A stretch of 29,471 nucleotides of DNA from UBA1822 sp963615055 (GTDB lineage: Bacteria > Bacillota > Negativicutes > Veillonellales > Dialisteraceae), in NCBI GenBank assembly GCA_963615055.1, contig CAVEFO010000021.1, positions 1 through 29,471 on the forward strand. The letters run 5' to 3'. Shown here piece after piece: positions 14,901 to 23,835 of this stretch. The notes beneath the pieces were generated by a model. It saw only the letters and a list, made by a program, of their open reading frames with translations. It was not told the DNA's origin and made no database searches. The position numbers were made by a program, and so were the translations under genes. Numbering within the stretch: position 1 is the first letter of the stretch; each line of letters begins with the position of its first letter.

Positions 14901-15682
14901 GCGCTCGCACCTCCCATCTCGGGAACGGCCGAAAGGAGCATTTTCGTGTACTCTTCTTTCGGATGATAAATGACGTCTTCCGCTTTCCCGTATTCGACGA
15001 CGCGGCCATGCTTCATGACCATGACGTAATCGGCCATGTAGCAGGCGACGCCCATATTGTGCGTGACGATGATGATGGCCGTATTCATCCTATCGCGGAC
15101 ATTCATCATTTCTTTGACGACGATAGCCTGATTCGTCACGTCGAGCGCGGACGTCGGTTCATCGGCAAGGAGCAGTTTCGGCTTCATCGCCATCGCCATC
15201 GCGATCCCGACACGCTGGCGCATCCCGCCGGAGAGTTCGTAGGGATAGCATTTCAGAATGTGCTCGGGATTGGGCAGGCGCACCATTTCAATCATGGAAA
15301 TCATGAGATCATGCGCTTCTTTTTCGTCCTTGATCCCGTGGACGGCAAGGTATTCACGAAATTCCGTACCAATTGTCCGGATGGGATTCATCATGGCACC
15401 GCTGTCTTGGAAAATCATGGAAACGGCGGTCCCGCAAAGTTCCTTGTGCTTTTCGGGCGACTGTTTCTGCGTGTCCTCTCCCTCAAAGATGACTTGCCCT
15501 TCCGCGATATGCCCACCGCCGGGCAAAACGTGCTGAATCGCGCGAATGACAGTGGTTTTCCCTGAGCCCGATTCTCCTACGATGGCCAAGATTTCGCCCC
15601 GGTCCAGATTGAATGTGACGCCCTGCACGATGGGCTCCCGGTCGCCGTAAGCAATTCCCAGGTCTTTGACTTCCAGCAGCAT
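14897..15682 (-). CDS. ABC transporter ATPase, OppD/NikD type
   Basis: The first ATPase of the importer has 261 residues, with Walker A GESGSGKTT (36-44), signature SGGMRQR (151-157), Walker B LLADEP (171-176) and switch VTHNMGV. The start at 15682 follows AAGGAG with a 6-nt spacer and fits the MLLEVKDLGIAYG N-terminus. An in-frame TTG further up is not preceded by a usable site. It lacks a long C-terminal Fe-S or peptide-recognition extension, so it is on the short side for OppD. Confidence 0.9.
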   Translation of the reverse strand: MLLEVKDLGIAYGDREPIVQGVTFNLDRGEILAIVGESGSGKTTVIRAIQHVLPGGGHIAEGQVIFEGEDTQKQSPEKHKELCGTAVSMIFQDSGAMMNPIRTIGTEFREYLAVHGIKDEKEAHDLMISMIEMVRLPNPEHILKCYPYELSGGMRQRVGIAMAMAMKPKLLLADEPTSALDVTNQAIVVKEMMNVRDRMNTAIIIVTHNMGVACYMADYVMVMKHGRVVEYGKAEDVIYHPKEEYTKMLLSAVPEMGGASA

Positions 15683-15727
15683 GCCTTTCTCCTTACCACA
15701 AAATACATGACGGATAAGACGGGAAAC

Positions 15728-15753
15728 GGACGGCAAGAAGTGCGCCGCCGTCC
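15728..15753 (-). other. Intercistronic hairpin between binding protein and ATPases
   Basis: GGACGGC pairs with GCCGTCC over a 12-nt loop, with no U tract. It lies in the 112-nt gap after the binding-protein gene. Hairpins in this place often protect the abundant binding-protein mRNA from 3' decay and so lower the ATPase share. That role is inference. Confidence 0.45.
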
Positions 15754-15794
15754 CTGTTTCCTCCTATCCTCTTGTTTCTTTTACAAAATCCGGA

Positions 15795-17372
15795 TTATTT
15801 CGCCGGGCTGATTTCTTTCGTGATCCAATAGTAGTCGCAAGGTTTGATGTTTGCATTCTTGACGGATTTATTGGAAATCATATTCGTCTGCGGATAGCCG
15901 AAGACGATGGTCGCGGCGTCGTCCTGAATGATCTTTTCCATCTTGATGATGATTTCGCGGCGTTTTGCCGGATCGAATTCGGACGCGAGCTGATCGGAGA
16001 GGGCATCATATTCCGCATTGGAGTAGCCGGAACCGTTCTGCGGGTTCGAGCCGTTGACATTCGTCTTCCAATACATATTGATGAAGACTTCGGGATCGCC
16101 CGCCTGTTCGGCCAAGACGTTCGAAATCAAAAGATCGTAATCGCCGCTGGTGCCGATGCCGTCCAGCACGTTGTAATCGACGTTCTTCAGATTGACTTTG
16201 ATGCCGACTTTCTTGGCGTCCGCCTGGGTCGCTTCCGCAAAGAGCGGGAGTTCCGCACGTCCGGAATAGAAAATGAAATCGAGTTCAAGGTTCTTGCCGT
16301 CTTTATCGACGTAGCCGTCGCCGTTCGTGTCTTTCCAGCCGGCATCAGCCAACAGTTTCTTCGCATTTTCCACATTCGTCTTATCCGGATAGGATGCATT
16401 GAGTTCGTCGAAGCCGAAATCGACGGACGGCGGAAGGAGCGGACCGCCGGGGGTGAAGGTGTCTTTCAGGAGCACCTTGCAGTAGGTGTCGCGATCGAGA
16501 GCCTGGAGAAGCGCGCGGCGGACATTCTTGTCAGCCATCGGTTTCCCTTCCTTGACGGACACGCGAGCCAAGACATCACGAATGGAGGAAATGGCCGATG
16601 TGGTGTATTTCGAAGTATCGGAGAAGAGCTGCATGTCGCCGGACGCGATATTGACCGCGACGTCGATTTCACCCTTCTGGAGCGCCATCGCACGGGTATT
16701 CGGATCATCGATCGTATTGACGATGGTGTGCTTAAAGGGAACCGTTTCATAGTAGTACGGATTGGCATCGAGCTCGGTCTTCGCTTTGGAGAACGACTTG
16801 ACCATGTACGGACCGGTGCAGACAGGCCCCTGCTTGGCGAAGTCCACTTTTCCGTCGGATTCGGTATCGACGATGATGAAGAGCGGATCACCGAGCATCC
16901 CCGGAAGCGTGGCAATCGGTTTCGTCGTGTAAATCGTGACATTCTGGCCGTCCGCCACAATGTGATCGAGTTCAAACATCGCTTTGGCGCGCGGCGCTTT
17001 CGCGAAAGTACGCTCGATGGATTTCTTGACGGCTTCGCCCGTGACCGGGGTGCCATTGGAGAATTTAATGTCACGAATCTTGAACGTCCAGGACATCTTG
17101 TCATCGGCGACTTTCCAGCTTTCGGCAATCCACGGCTCCGCATTCATTTTATCGTCAAAGTGTACCAAACATTCGCCGATGCCGTAACGCATGACCTGCC
17201 AGCCGAAATAGTTATCGGTCGGTTCCAAGCTATCGGCAAAATTCGTGACGCCGACGACGAGCGTTTCCTTCGGACCCTGAGCGGTATTTCCGGAATCGCC
17301 GCAGCCAGCCAGGCCGAATCCCATGAGAGCGGCAGCCGCCATGATGGCACAAGTCTTGTAAATCGGTTTCAT
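15795..17372 (-). CDS. Peptide/nickel-type binding lipoprotein (SBP family 5)
   Basis: This is an extracytoplasmic substrate-binding protein of 525 residues with a lipoprotein signal (MKPIYKTCAI, lipobox LAGC, lipid Cys24). The family-5 body includes WIAESWKVADDKMSWTFKIR near residue 80, GPYMVKSF, NVRRALLQALDRD, and a C-terminal closing segment. This family binds oligopeptides, nickel or nickel-chelator complexes, opines and heme. The DTNGDGYVDKDGKNLEL stretch is a common spacer of the group. It lies between the permease and ATPase genes, 142 nt behind the second permease. The ligand is not decided by sequence alone. A metal or metallophore is possible, a peptide equally so. Confidence 0.9.
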   Translation of the reverse strand: MKPIYKTCAIMAAAALMGFGLAGCGDSGNTAQGPKETLVVGVTNFADSLEPTDNYFGWQVMRYGIGECLVHFDDKMNAEPWIAESWKVADDKMSWTFKIRDIKFSNGTPVTGEAVKKSIERTFAKAPRAKAMFELDHIVADGQNVTIYTTKPIATLPGMLGDPLFIIVDTESDGKVDFAKQGPVCTGPYMVKSFSKAKTELDANPYYYETVPFKHTIVNTIDDPNTRAMALQKGEIDVAVNIASGDMQLFSDTSKYTTSAISSIRDVLARVSVKEGKPMADKNVRRALLQALDRDTYCKVLLKDTFTPGGPLLPPSVDFGFDELNASYPDKTNVENAKKLLADAGWKDTNGDGYVDKDGKNLELDFIFYSGRAELPLFAEATQADAKKVGIKVNLKNVDYNVLDGIGTSGDYDLLISNVLAEQAGDPEVFINMYWKTNVNGSNPQNGSGYSNAEYDALSDQLASEFDPAKRREIIIKMEKIIQDDAATIVFGYPQTNMISNKSVKNANIKPCDYYWITKEISPAK

Positions 17373-17514
17373 TACATACGCTTCCTTTCATAGATGCAAA
17401 GAAATAAAAGAAACAGAGGAAATATATCGGCGGTCTCATTGTCGCCGAAACTCTTTCCGTTGGGGAAGTGCGGATTCAATCATGACCGGATTCTTCGGCT
17501 GAATCATCGCTTCC

Positions 17515-18345
17515 TTAGCCCTCGTTTCTCGGATCGAGGACATCGCGGAGAGAATCACCCCACAAATTAAAAACAACAACGGTCAGGAATATCGCAAAGC
17601 CGGGGAAGAACATGAGCCACGGCGCAGTCTGAAGCTGCTGACGACCTTCGTTCAGCATAAGGCCCCATTCCGGTGCCGGCGGTTGGCTGCCGAATCCCAA
17701 GAAGGAGAGCCCGGCAAGCTCCATCATCATGGCGCCGACGTCCGCCGCGGCGGTAATGACCATCAGCGGCAAAATGTTCGGCAAGATGTGTACCCACAGG
17801 ATATGCAACGGCGACCCGCCGGAGACGACGGCCGCATCGACAAATTCTCTTCTTTTAATCTTCAAAACCATCGAGCGGGACAGACGGGCGTATTTCGTCC
17901 ACGTCACCGCCGTCAGTGCGATCATGGCATTGACGAGCGAGCCGCCCAAAATCCCGGCAATCGCAATGGCCAAAATGACCCCCGGAAAGGAAATCATCAT
18001 ATCGGCAATCCGCATGATCACCGTATCCACCACGCCGCCGAAATAACCGGAGAGGACGCCCAGCATCGTCCCAATTACAAAAATGCAACACACGAGCGCA
18101 ATGACGGATGTCAGCGAGTAGCTGGCGCCGTACAAAATACGCGAGAGCACGTCGCGACCCAATTTATCCGTCCCAAATAAATGCGCGGCCGACGGCGCCT
18201 GATTCGCATCCTTCATGACCGCCGAAAGCGGATCATACGGAGAAATGACGGGCGCCAAGACGGTGATCGCCAAGAGGAGCAACACCAAAATCGACGTGAA
18301 GCGGAAGGATTTATTTTCCTTGAAACCTTTGATGAGGCTTTCCAT
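17515..18345 (-). CDS. ABC transporter permease, OppC/NikC type
   Basis: The second membrane subunit has 276 residues with an N-terminal segment (FTSILVLLLLAITVLAPVIS), the HLFGTDKLGRDVLSRILYGA motif of the OppC N-terminal region, and about six membrane segments. The EAA loop EFVDAAVVSGGSPLHILWVH contacts the ATPase. Its ATG overlaps the end of the first permease gene by one base (TAATG). Confidence 0.92.
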   Translation of the reverse strand: MESLIKGFKENKSFRFTSILVLLLLAITVLAPVISPYDPLSAVMKDANQAPSAAHLFGTDKLGRDVLSRILYGASYSLTSVIALVCCIFVIGTMLGVLSGYFGGVVDTVIMRIADMMISFPGVILAIAIAGILGGSLVNAMIALTAVTWTKYARLSRSMVLKIKRREFVDAAVVSGGSPLHILWVHILPNILPLMVITAAADVGAMMMELAGLSFLGFGSQPPAPEWGLMLNEGRQQLQTAPWLMFFPGFAIFLTVVVFNLWGDSLRDVLDPRNEG

Positions 18346-19292
18346 TATGCGTGCCCTCCCTTCCGCAGTCTCGGATCCAGACGTTGGTAAGACAGATCCA
18401 CGACCAAATTGATCACCATGTACATCAGCGCAATCCAGAGAACAATCGCCTGCACGGTCTGGAAATCACGATAGGTGATAGCTTGGACGACCATATAGCC
18501 AAGCCCCGGCCACGAGAAAACAATTTCAACGACCGCCGCGCCGCCCAGAAGCGAGCCGAGCGCGAGACCGAAAAGCGTCACGAGCGGGAGCAGAGCATTC
18601 GGAAGGACCTCGCGCCAAAGGATATGACTCTCGGACAGTCCGCGGGCACGCGCCCCCATGACATAGTCCTGATGCAATTCCTCCAGCACCGTCGCACGCA
18701 CCTGCCGCGTATATTTCGACGCCATGACGATCCCCAATGTACACATCGGAAGGACCAGATTTTCAAAGGAAATCGATCCGCCGACAATGGGGAAAAGCGA
18801 AAGTTTCAAAGCGAAAATCCAAAGAAGCATGAGGCCCATCCAGAAGTTCGGCACGGAAACACCCGCAAACGTGAAGCCGCGGACCAGATAGTCAAACCAA
18901 GTATTCTGCTTGACGGCTGTGTAAATGCCGAGCGGAATCGAAAAGACCAGCATGAAAACGGACGACGCCAGCGCCAAAATGACAGACGCCGGAAGCGCTT
19001 CCATGACCGCCTCGATGACCGACTTCTTCATCATGAACGAAAATCCGAAATTCCCCTGCAGCACACGCCCGAGCCAATCCAGATATTGCAAAAGAAACGG
19101 CTTGTCCAGCCCCAACTCATGACGAAGGGCGTCAATTTCAATCTGACTGACGACGATATCTTCATTCCCTGCAATCATCTGCCGGACCGGATCCCCCGGA
19201 GCCAACATAATCAGACAGAATGTAATGAAGCTGATGCCGATCAGGACGAGAACCATCTCTCCCAAACGCATCCCCAGCTGCTTCACCGACAA
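18345..19292 (-). CDS. ABC transporter permease, OppB/NikB type (TTG start)
   Basis: The first membrane subunit has 315 residues with six predicted membrane segments, the OppB N-terminal motif LIMLAPGDPV, LGLDKPFLLQYLDWL, and the EAA loop DYVMGARARGLSESHILWRE. I chose TTG at 19292 because GGAGG lies 8 nt upstream and the length then fits the family. A GTG at 19286 and an ATG at 19271 are alternatives. It is the first gene of the operon, about 130 nt downstream of a promoter. Confidence 0.88.
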   Translation of the reverse strand: MSVKQLGMRLGEMVLVLIGISFITFCLIMLAPGDPVRQMIAGNEDIVVSQIEIDALRHELGLDKPFLLQYLDWLGRVLQGNFGFSFMMKKSVIEAVMEALPASVILALASSVFMLVFSIPLGIYTAVKQNTWFDYLVRGFTFAGVSVPNFWMGLMLLWIFALKLSLFPIVGGSISFENLVLPMCTLGIVMASKYTRQVRATVLEELHQDYVMGARARGLSESHILWREVLPNALLPLVTLFGLALGSLLGGAAVVEIVFSWPGLGYMVVQAITYRDFQTVQAIVLWIALMYMVINLVVDLSYQRLDPRLRKGGHA

Positions 19293-19430
19293 GCTCAACA
19301 CCTCCAAATTCAATAAACATCCGATTCCAGGCAAGCAAAAAGAGATTTCCCGGCCAAAAACGCCTCCGATGGATAAAAGGAAACGCGCTCCGGGCATTTC
19401 TCCGTCTGCTCGCAAATGCGATTCGTTATC

Positions 19431-19459
19431 ATATTATCAAATCCATTATGAAAAATCAA
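19431..19459 (-). promoter_or_regulatory. Promoter of the Opp/Nik transporter operon
   Basis: On the minus strand TTGATT (19454-19459), a 17-nt spacer and TAATAT (19431-19436) form a plausible promoter. Two GATAA-containing half sites (TTGATAATATGATAAC, 19426-19441) overlap the -10. They recall half-sites of Fur-family metal regulators but do not make a full consensus box. Confidence 0.5.
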
Positions 19460-19669
19460 GCCCAAAATTAGAAATTTCTTTTTCGAAAATTTGCGTGATG
19501 TGAAAATGTTTGATTTATATTATATTCATTTTCCCGTCCGTTGTTTCTCTTCTCTCATCCCGGAAATAAAAACTTTTTTGTCCCCTGATTTCTTTTTATC
19601 CGAACATTTTTTATCACTCATGCAATGTCACAATTTTTTATTTTTGCTTATGAAATTTCAAATTTGCCA

Positions 19670-19699
19670 TTGAAAAATACTTCACTTTTGTTTTACAAT
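19670..19699 (+). promoter_or_regulatory. Promoter of the EamA transporter gene
   Basis: TTGAAA (19670-19675), an 18-nt spacer and TACAAT (19694-19699) lie about 28 nt before the ATG, which gives a short leader. The preceding region from 19460 is AT-rich and has no gene. Confidence 0.65.
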
Positions 19700-19726
19700 A
19701 GCAGCCAAAGAAAAAAGAAGGATTCT

Positions 19727-20689
19727 ATGCCACCGAAAAACATCGCTCATCAACCCATTCGTCGCCTGAAAATGGCACTGCGATCCACCAAAAGAAGCAA
19801 AAGCAGTATCACCATGGGCGTCGTCGCCACGATTTTGGCGTCTCTGTCCTTTACTTTTATGTCCGCTTGCGCCAAATGGCTTCCGGACATGCCGTCAGGC
19901 GAGATGACGCTATTTCGCGGACTCGTGGGCCTTCTCTTCATCCCGATTCTGTGTCTGCAGACGCAAGAACGATTTTTTACCGGCAAACACATCGCCATGC
20001 TCTGCCTCCGCGGTCTTTTCGGCAGCATCGCGCTCTTCTTTTATTTCCTCTCCATCGAAGGCCTGACGCTGGGCGATTCGCAAATTCTTTCCCAGCTCGC
20101 CGCCTTTTTCATGTGCCTGCTCTCGCCGCTCTTTCTTAAGGAACGCCTTCCGAAAGAAGCGATTCCGGGACTTCTCGCCATTACGGTCGGCACACTTTGC
20201 GTCGTGCAAATCTGGAATTTCTCTTCATTCAATCTCTACACCCTGTACGGCATCGCGGGCGGATTTTTCTCCGCAGCCGCCTACATCGTGATCAGCCGCT
20301 TGGCCGAAAAAGGATTTCGCTCAAATACGGAAATCGTTTTCTATTTTCAAATTTTCAGCATCCTCGTCGGCCTTGCCATTTCCGGAAACGAGACGTGGAT
20401 CCTGCCGCAGGGGACGGATTGGTGCTTTGTCACGGGGCTTGGACTCTTTGCTCTGTCGGCACAAATGTTCATGACATGGGCGTTTCAACACGTGAATTCC
20501 CTCGTCGTGTCTTTCTTAATGTACAGTGAAATTCTCTTCCACGTCCTCTTCGGCTGGGCTTTCTGGGATGAAGTGATGGCCCCCGCCTCCTGGCTGGGCG
20601 GCGCCCTCATCGTCACCGGCTCGATCATGCTCATGGTCTTCAAACCGAAAACCGTCGACACGGATACGCATCATGAAAAGCAGCATTAA
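19727..20689 (+). CDS. EamA/DMT-family transporter
   Basis: The 320-residue integral membrane protein has ten predicted membrane segments in two EamA repeats. The first begins after about 35 basic residues (SSITMGVVATILASLSFTFM) and carries RGLVGLLFIP and SQLAAFFMCLLSPLFLKERL. The second carries SEILFHVLFGWAFWDEVM, the typical end of the second repeat. DMT transporters export amino acids or metabolites, or take up compounds such as S-adenosylmethionine; the substrate is not predictable here. The start at 19727 is preceded by AAGGATTCT. An upstream in-frame extension would run through the promoter, so I reject it. It stands alone on the plus strand. Confidence 0.9.
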   Translation: MPPKNIAHQPIRRLKMALRSTKRSKSSITMGVVATILASLSFTFMSACAKWLPDMPSGEMTLFRGLVGLLFIPILCLQTQERFFTGKHIAMLCLRGLFGSIALFFYFLSIEGLTLGDSQILSQLAAFFMCLLSPLFLKERLPKEAIPGLLAITVGTLCVVQIWNFSSFNLYTLYGIAGGFFSAAAYIVISRLAEKGFRSNTEIVFYFQIFSILVGLAISGNETWILPQGTDWCFVTGLGLFALSAQMFMTWAFQHVNSLVVSFLMYSEILFHVLFGWAFWDEVMAPASWLGGALIVTGSIMLMVFKPKTVDTDTHHEKQH

Positions 20690-20699
20690 GAATCGGGGG

Positions 20700-20930
20700 G
20701 CACGAATGATTCATGATGTACTTTGCGGCATTTGCGCCGCCTAAAACGCCTTGCCTACGGCGGCCTTCGATAGACAGCTTTTTTCTCACATGGTGCCATC
20801 CATCACCCGCCCCTACGGGGCACCCTCTTCCAGAAGAGGGCTGATCGGTGGCGGCCTTCGGCCGCATATTTATAAATGCGCGAAGCGCGTACCTACACTG
20901 CTCACTGCTAATTGCTAGTTGCTCACTTTC
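20700..20930. repeat. Dispersed intergenic repeat with heptamer tail
   Basis: The spacer between the EamA and MATE genes (20690-21003) has no gene. It holds several GC-rich dyads (CCTCTTCCAGAAGAGG, GCGGCCTTCGGCCGC), then CGCATATTTATAAATGCG and AAGCGCGTACC. The tail ACCTACACTGCTCACTGC with TAATTGCTAGTTGC units starts at 20891. The order of parts matches those ending at 781 and about 13995. Confidence 0.65.
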
Positions 20931-21003
20931 ACGCGCCTGAGACAAAAAGTCAGGCACACCATATCCCCCTCCCTATTTCCTATTTTCCCAAGGACGCAAA
21001 ATA

Positions 21004-22338
21004 ATGAACGCCTACGACAAGAAATTTTTGAAAATTGCCATGCCGGCCGCGCTGGAAGGACTCTTTATGGTTCTTCTCGCCTCCGCCGATCTCATCATGG
21101 TCGGCACGCTGGGGACCCTCTCCATCGCCGCCGTCAGCATTTTCCTGCAGCCGCGTCTCATTTTGCTGGCCTTCTCCCGCTCGCTCGCCTCAAGCGTGAC
21201 ACTCCTCGTTTCCAAAAATGCCGGCGCCGGAAACCGACAAAATACCGTCGATGTGATGAAGAAATCCCTCACTCTCTGCGCCGTCTTCATGGGCATCCTC
21301 CATATCCTCTTCGGCATGTTTCTCCACGACATTTACTACCTTCTGGGCGCAAACGACGACTACATGACCGAAGCTCTTATTTACGGCCCCATCTGCCTCG
21401 TCGCCGTCTATTTCACCTCCGTCACCCTCATGATGCAAGCCGTGCAACTCGGCTACGGCAAAACCGCCGCCATTATGAAAACAAATGTCGCCGGAAACAT
21501 CATCAATGTCACATTGAATGCCGTTTTAATCTTCGGCGTGGGTCCGATCCCGGCCATGGGCATCGCCGGCGCCGCGATCGGTACCCTCTGCGCCGCCCTC
21601 TTCACCCTGATTTGGACCGCTTTTATTCTGCGAGAAGAAAAATTTTTCCTCGGCGGCTCCTACCTTCCCGACAAAGCCTATTTCAAAACCATCCTCCCCC
21701 TTTTCGGCAGCATTTTATCCGAGCAAGGCAGCGAACGCATCGGCATGGTGCTCTTCGGACGCATGGCGGCGAGCCTCGGCACCGTCCCCTTTGCCGTACA
21801 CAGCATCTGCATGAATATCTGCGATATTTACTATGACTTTATGGTTGGCTTCGGAAAAGCAAGCATGGTCACGGCCGGCCAAGCTTGCGGCAAAAAGAGC
21901 GTGGAAGATTGGCGCGCCTACAAAAAAAGCGGCCTCAAGTGGACCCTCCTTCTCTCCGCCGTCGCCTGCGCCGCGACCCTCCTTTTCCGCGAAGAAATTT
22001 TCGGCCTCTACTCCACCGACGCCGCCTCGATTGAAATCGCCTCCGTCATTATGATTTTCGTCGCCGTCGTCAGCTTCCCCGAAGCCCATGCTCTTCTCCT
22101 CTCCGGCATCCTGCGCGGATCGGGAAAAACCGGCGCCGTCGCGGCCTACTCCTTCGTTTCCATTACCTTTTTGCGGCCGCTTGTGACCGCCTTTCTTCTC
22201 TACGTCATGGACATGGGCCTCTACGGCTGCTGGTGCGCCCTCATTCTCGACCAGACCATCCGCGCCGCCTGCGCCACTCTCCTCGTCAATCGACTGGAAC
22301 GAAACGCGCGCTGCCGCCTCATCGCCGAGCCCGAATAA
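21004..22338 (+). CDS. MATE-family multidrug/metabolite exporter
   Basis: The 444-residue protein has twelve predicted membrane segments in two halves of the MatE fold. The first half shows IAMPAALEGLFMVLLASADL and MVGTLGTLSIAAVS, and the repeated half carries LPLFGSILSEQGSERIGMVL. MATE proteins export cationic drugs or metabolites using sodium or proton gradients. AAGGA precedes the ATG. The gene is single and ends in a strong terminator 12 nt downstream. Substrate unknown. Confidence 0.92.
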   Translation: MNAYDKKFLKIAMPAALEGLFMVLLASADLIMVGTLGTLSIAAVSIFLQPRLILLAFSRSLASSVTLLVSKNAGAGNRQNTVDVMKKSLTLCAVFMGILHILFGMFLHDIYYLLGANDDYMTEALIYGPICLVAVYFTSVTLMMQAVQLGYGKTAAIMKTNVAGNIINVTLNAVLIFGVGPIPAMGIAGAAIGTLCAALFTLIWTAFILREEKFFLGGSYLPDKAYFKTILPLFGSILSEQGSERIGMVLFGRMAASLGTVPFAVHSICMNICDIYYDFMVGFGKASMVTAGQACGKKSVEDWRAYKKSGLKWTLLLSAVACAATLLFREEIFGLYSTDAASIEIASVIMIFVAVVSFPEAHALLLSGILRGSGKTGAVAAYSFVSITFLRPLVTAFLLYVMDMGLYGCWCALILDQTIRAACATLLVNRLERNARCRLIAEPE

Positions 22339-22349
22339 ATTATTTTTTC

Positions 22350-22388
22350 AAAAAATCCCGCTTCCCTTTGACGAAACGGGATTTTTTT
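22350..22388 (+). terminator. Terminator after the MATE gene
   Basis: AAAAAATCCCG (22350-22360) pairs with CGGGATTTTTT (22377-22387) over a 16-nt loop. The stem includes the A and U tracts, so it could act in both directions, but only the plus-strand gene needs it. Confidence 0.88.
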
Positions 22389-22397
22389 GTTTGGGTG

Positions 22398-22426
22398 TTG
22401 AAATCCGTTTCCTCTTGTGTTAAAAT
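22398..22426 (+). promoter_or_regulatory. Promoter of the sugar-type binding lipoprotein gene
   Basis: TTGAAA (22398-22403), a 17-nt spacer and TAAAAT (22421-22426) lie about 130 nt before the start codon. The resulting leader of about 125 nt has no clear structure that I can name. Confidence 0.65.
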
Positions 22427-22558
22427 TTCGCTTGGTAAATTTTGTGAGTTTACGTAGAAAATGCTGTGAGAAACATGAAATTCACTCGCAAATTCAATGG
22501 GCTTTCGTTGACAATAGAGGCGACAGCCCCCATTTCCGTCATTTTACAGGAGGTTTCG

Positions 22559-23608
22559 ATGAAAAAAGGTTTGGTTATCGCTGCATGTGCCCTCATGATG
22601 GCAGGACTTGCCGGCTGCGGCACGAATCAGCCGACGCAAAGCGCCGTGCTCCAAAAAGTCGCGGAAGCGCCGCAAAAAGAAGATTTCAAAGCCATCACGG
22701 ACATAAAACCCGATCAGAAAAATATTTATATCGTCGTCAAATCCTTCCACAATCCCTACTGGCAAGAAGTTTTGAACGGCATGAAAAAAGCCGGCGAAGA
22801 GGCCCATGTGAATCTCTATGCCGGCGGCGTCTTGACGGACGGGGCATGGGAAGTGCAGCGCGATATGATTCGTGCCATCGACGGCTCCAAAATCGACGCT
22901 CTCATCCTCGGCACGGCCGACAGCCTCCGAATGGCGGAAGTCACAAAAGAACTCCGCGAGAAAAAGAAACCGGTCATTCTGGTCGACACCATGATCAATA
23001 CACAAGATTACGACGCGGCGTTTCTGACGAACAATCTCCAAACGGGCGCCGTCGCTGCCAAAGAAATGATTGCCCTCCTCAAAGAAAACGGCGTTTCCGA
23101 AAACGACCAAATCACCGTCGCCATGCAAGTGAGCAACCTCTCCAGCCGCACGGAATCGGAGCGTCTGGACAGCATCATCGCCGCTTGGTACGGCATGGCG
23201 CCGAAAAATTGGAAAATTGACAATAAATATCTCATCAGCTACGGCGACCCCGCCGTCGCCAAAGAACTCGTGACAAATGCACTAAAAGAAAATCAAAATC
23301 TCAAAGCCATCTTCGCCGTGAACAACAACTGCACCATTGCGGCCATGCAATCCGTCATGGACCTCGGCCGCACCGACGTCGCCGTCATGGGCTACGACAT
23401 GAGCGAAACCATCGAGACGGGAATCGAAAAAGAAGAATACAAATTCGCGACCATCATGCAAAATCCCCATAAAATGGGCGCCGGCGCCGTCAATGCCGCC
23501 ATCGCAGTCCTGAATGGAAATCCGATCCCAATCCGCGACGTCGACACTGGAGCCGCTGTCGCCACACATAAAAATTACAAAGAAGCCATTGTGGCGTCGA
23601 AAGAGTAA
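22559..23608 (+). CDS. Orphan sugar-type (RbsB-like) binding lipoprotein
   Basis: The 349-residue secreted lipoprotein has signal MKKGLVIAACALMMAGLAGC (lipid Cys20) and a type-I periplasmic binding fold of the RbsB/peripla_BP_4 group. Typical segments are KSFHNPYWQEVLNGMKKAGE, IDALILGTADS, KPVILVDTM, LKAIFAVNNNCTIAAMQSV and VAVMGYDMSETI. Such proteins feed ribose-type ABC importers or act as sensors such as the autoinducer-2 receptor LuxP/LsrB. No permease or ATPase gene lies next to it. The start at 22559 is set by AGGAGG five nt upstream and by the signal peptide. Ligand and partner are unknown. Confidence 0.9.
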   Translation: MKKGLVIAACALMMAGLAGCGTNQPTQSAVLQKVAEAPQKEDFKAITDIKPDQKNIYIVVKSFHNPYWQEVLNGMKKAGEEAHVNLYAGGVLTDGAWEVQRDMIRAIDGSKIDALILGTADSLRMAEVTKELREKKKPVILVDTMINTQDYDAAFLTNNLQTGAVAAKEMIALLKENGVSENDQITVAMQVSNLSSRTESERLDSIIAAWYGMAPKNWKIDNKYLISYGDPAVAKELVTNALKENQNLKAIFAVNNNCTIAAMQSVMDLGRTDVAVMGYDMSETIETGIEKEEYKFATIMQNPHKMGAGAVNAAIAVLNGNPIPIRDVDTGAAVATHKNYKEAIVASKE

Positions 23609-23639
23609 AAAAAGAGGCACGGCTTGGGGTCGTGCTTGG

Positions 23640-23835
23640 CTTTTGCGGCGTTTGAGACAGCAGCTTTCTGCCGATAGAGATGAGGAGCTCAGCTTGATCT
23701 CTTCTTTTCTTTTGTGGTTTTTCAGATAGAAGCTTTTCGCTGATAGCGATGAGGAGCCCGACTTGGGTTCTTCTTTTCTTTTGTGGCTTTTCAAATAAAA
23801 ACTTTTCCCTGATAGAGATGAGGAGCCTGGCTTGG
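23640..23835. repeat. 69-bp tandem repeat, three copies
   Basis: Units are offset by exactly 69 nt, with cores GATAGAGATGAGGAGC at 23673, 23742 (one change) and 23811. Each is preceded by CTTTTGTGGnnTTTT-like sequence and followed by a TTCTTCTTTT run. Because 69 is a multiple of three, an open frame runs through on the opposite strand. It has no start signals and is probably not a gene. Same family as 9255-9395 and 28850-29130. Confidence 0.85.

Noticed and set aside
19625..19726. N-terminal extension of the EamA transporter
   Set aside because: The extension would be encoded by the promoter and leader, is AT-rich, and the ATG at 19727 has a ribosome binding site.
22508..22540. TTGACA as the -35 of a second promoter before the binding lipoprotein gene
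   Set aside because: No acceptable -10 lies 16-18 nt downstream; the TTGAAA/TAAAAT pair at 22398-22426 is better.
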